From Tomocerus qinae (lineage: Eukaryota; Arthropoda; Collembola; Entomobryomorpha; Tomoceridae): DNA of 64,000 nt. The first letter of the stretch is position 1; each line of letters begins with the position of its first letter. Shown here one piece after another: positions 62,001-64,000 of the stretch. The translations under genes were made by a program, and so were the position numbers. The notes under the pieces were generated by a model. That model was not told the DNA's origin. It saw only the letters and a program-made list of their open reading frames with translations, and searched no databases. The stretch is taken from NCBI GenBank assembly GCA_020055645.1, contig CM034548.1:43702296-43766295 (forward strand). The letters are read 5' to 3'.

Positions 62001-64000
62001 GAATTTGAGTGGAGCTAATAACGCGAGAGCTTTGGTGGTCACATAAAAGTTGGCCAGCTAATTCGATGAAATGAAACTAAACCACTGCACTGCAGTTAGT
62101 GGGAGAGACGGAGAAGATTCCTCGTATGTCATTAGAATATACGATATTATTCTCTATGAACGCATTATCACGGATTTACATACCTAAGTAGAGATTTACA
62201 TTTAACGAATAGAAAGCTATATTATTATAAGATATTTGTGGACCTCTCTCTTGGCTTAGCTCATCATCTTGGGAAGTCAAAGGGCATTAGTTATATTATT
62301 TTTGAAGCTTTACATAGTTGCTTAGCTTTTCCTCCACGGACAAATTGCTGGGGAACTCACACACACTTTTAGCTAACAATACATAAAAGATATACTTACG
62401 GAGGTAAACTCGTTGGATTATAATAAATCCTTTTCTTTGACTCGTAAACCCTTCCCTCCTAAGCTCCGTCCTGTTAGTTGGACGCTGTACCTACACACTA
62501 CCTACTATTAATACACGCACATACAGAGTGATAAAACAGGGAGATAGATACAAGTTGGACTCCTAGCATATCAAGGAGACATTACATAACACATTACATT
62601 CAACACGCACAGGACAACTACGGATTGATTTCACTTGACGATAAAGAAAGTGGACAGAAGGAGAAGCTTTCAAAAGCTCAGCTATTTTCATTGTCTGATT
62701 ATTATTTCATTACAAGATAATGCCCCTGTGAGAGCCTGTTAAAATACCACCATTTGCATTGTATATCAAGTGTCTGTTTCACTCTAAGTGTTAATATCAT
62801 CAATATAGATCTAGCTCAAGTTAATATTTATAGATACAAGTCAAACGACCTTTATTGCTCATTCCAACAGCGTCTCTCTAGTTTTAAGGAGTACCTACTA
62901 TCAAAATCTTATTTGCTTTATACTATTCTTCTCAACTTAATCAAAATTAGTATTTCAGATTATCACAAAATTGTGAATTAAAGGATGGGAGCGATGGTTG
63001 AGTGAGGTTTCTACATTGCTTTCAGAAATCAAAAAATTGTTTGTGTAAATTTTTCCAATCTTTTCCGATATTTTCAAATGGGTAGCAGTAGATAAATAAC
63101 TTATAGTTACCTATTGGTCGTTTGAATGCCTAGTACGTACCTATACAAATCTCTATAATACTTTTACAGTTGATTATAGATATACTCGTTATATTAGAAT
63201 TTATCTTATAATATTGTGCGTACATATACAAATATAGAAGAGACTCGTTGTTATGTCCATAACTTATAGTGACCTTGCCTTGTATGTAGTGAATATGTGT
63301 GTCTTATCTCTTCAGTTCAAGTATTACTTTCCATATATTTACATTTACTTCACCTGTTGTAGCTCGACTCACACACTCAGTGTCTTTCGTTGACTCTTTC
63401 TTGTCAGAGTGAGAAAAGAACAGAGCTGACTGATTCAGCTTACTGACAATGAATTCGAAAGCAACCTGCTTGACTTCTAAAACAAACCTGCATTAGAACT
63501 CAGAGTATACAACAGGATGACATTGATTTGACTGCTGGGTTACATCTCCGTCCTTTGTGGATAAAACCAAGATGCATCTTCACATGTACCTTGCATCACC
63601 ATGAAAATGAAATAACCATCACTATAATAGTCTCTTTAATATCAACTTGTAAAGTAGACTTACATGAATGGTTAATGTACAAGTTGAACAACCGTATTTT
63701 ACTTTGTTGATACGTATATTCTTTGTACATGTGACTGATACAGTTCAACAACTTCGCTCTCCGGGACCGACTCCTAAGGGGGAGCTACAATTACTCCTAA
63801 AAGACTTAGATTCTAAAGTACACCTAAAAAGTACTTCTTTCTCCAATGCCAGAAGATACAACTGAATGATTTTAAGTAGTTTAGAGCTTGTCTTTAAATA
63901 GCATCTATTCGTGACTCTTCGATTGAGTTCACAAATCTATTTAATTTCCAATGCGTTTATTATTAGTTTACTAAAAAGCAATCTCAAACCGATATTGTAT
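47029..64000 (+). other. Presumed giant first intron of integrin alpha, part 2
   Basis: No gene, RNA gene or transposon with clear ends was recognised. Notable local features are the CT-rich and GA-rich blocks (for example 51.7-52.1, 54.4-55.2 and 59.5-60.0 kb), a 161-codon plus-strand open frame at 59528-60013 of no known family, a short GTAG microsatellite at 58985-59003, and TAGGTAG heptamers at 55084, 55122, 55825, 56652, 58986, 61603 and 62498. The end of the window is still non-coding, so the next integrin exon lies beyond 64 kb or was missed. Confidence 0.45.
58985..59003. repeat. (GTAG)n microsatellite
   Basis: Four and a half consecutive GTAG units, giving overlapping TAGGTAG heptamers. 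Confidence 0.9.

Overview
The window is nuclear DNA from an AT-rich eukaryote, most likely an arthropod and probably an insect. Evidence: spliced genes with GT-AG introns of about 115-120 bp mixed with longer ones, an integrin alpha signal-peptide exon whose mature start resembles the alphaPS1/alpha3/alpha6/alpha7 class, very long non-coding stretches, and many small DNA-transposon derivatives (MITEs). Nothing bacterial, viral or organellar was seen. The species cannot be named from this sequence.

Layout. 1-16 kb: no convincing host gene. It carries a dense field of non-autonomous mobile elements: a palindromic-word element near 6.5 kb, a 0.98-kb TA-flanked element with 29-bp perfect terminal inverted repeats at 8.55-9.53 kb, two CAGGCACRTA-ended copies, an 8-bp-TSD hAT-like MITE at 13.3 kb, and a diverged tandem/interspersed repeat family at 10.2-13.1 kb. 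16.0-18.5 kb: TMA7 on the minus strand (64 aa, four coding exons plus a 5' non-coding exon). Its 5'-UTR intron contains a complete 1.1-kb transposon flanked by a 10-bp direct repeat. 19.1-20.3 kb: two foldback MITEs and a repeat remnant. 21.1-24.3 kb: a five-exon minus-strand gene for a 472-aa helical-repeat protein with a very acidic tail containing several SUMO-interaction-like motifs; its fourth intron is expanded by a nested inverted-repeat element. 24.3-29.7 kb: intergenic/promoter DNA. 29692-29858: first coding exon of an integrin alpha subunit on the plus strand. 29.9-64 kb: no later integrin exon was recognised, so this is probably a first intron of more than 34 kb. It is almost free of recognisable transposons (one 575-bp hAT-like MITE at 46.4-47.0 kb) and shows regulatory-looking features: a homeodomain-type ATTA cluster near 45.5 kb and recurrent TAGGTAG heptamers.

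The strongest hidden pattern is shared by the mobile elements. At least five, with different ends and different target-site duplications, are built from one short word repeated in both orientations near the termini. Two of them share CAGTGT ends and 8-bp duplications beginning GTTA. The genes show no common pathway: TMA7 is ribosome-associated, the helical-repeat gene is unassigned, and the integrin is a cell-surface adhesion receptor.

All calls come from reading the sequence by eye. Exon boundaries are inferred from reading frame and splice consensus, without transcripts or database searches.
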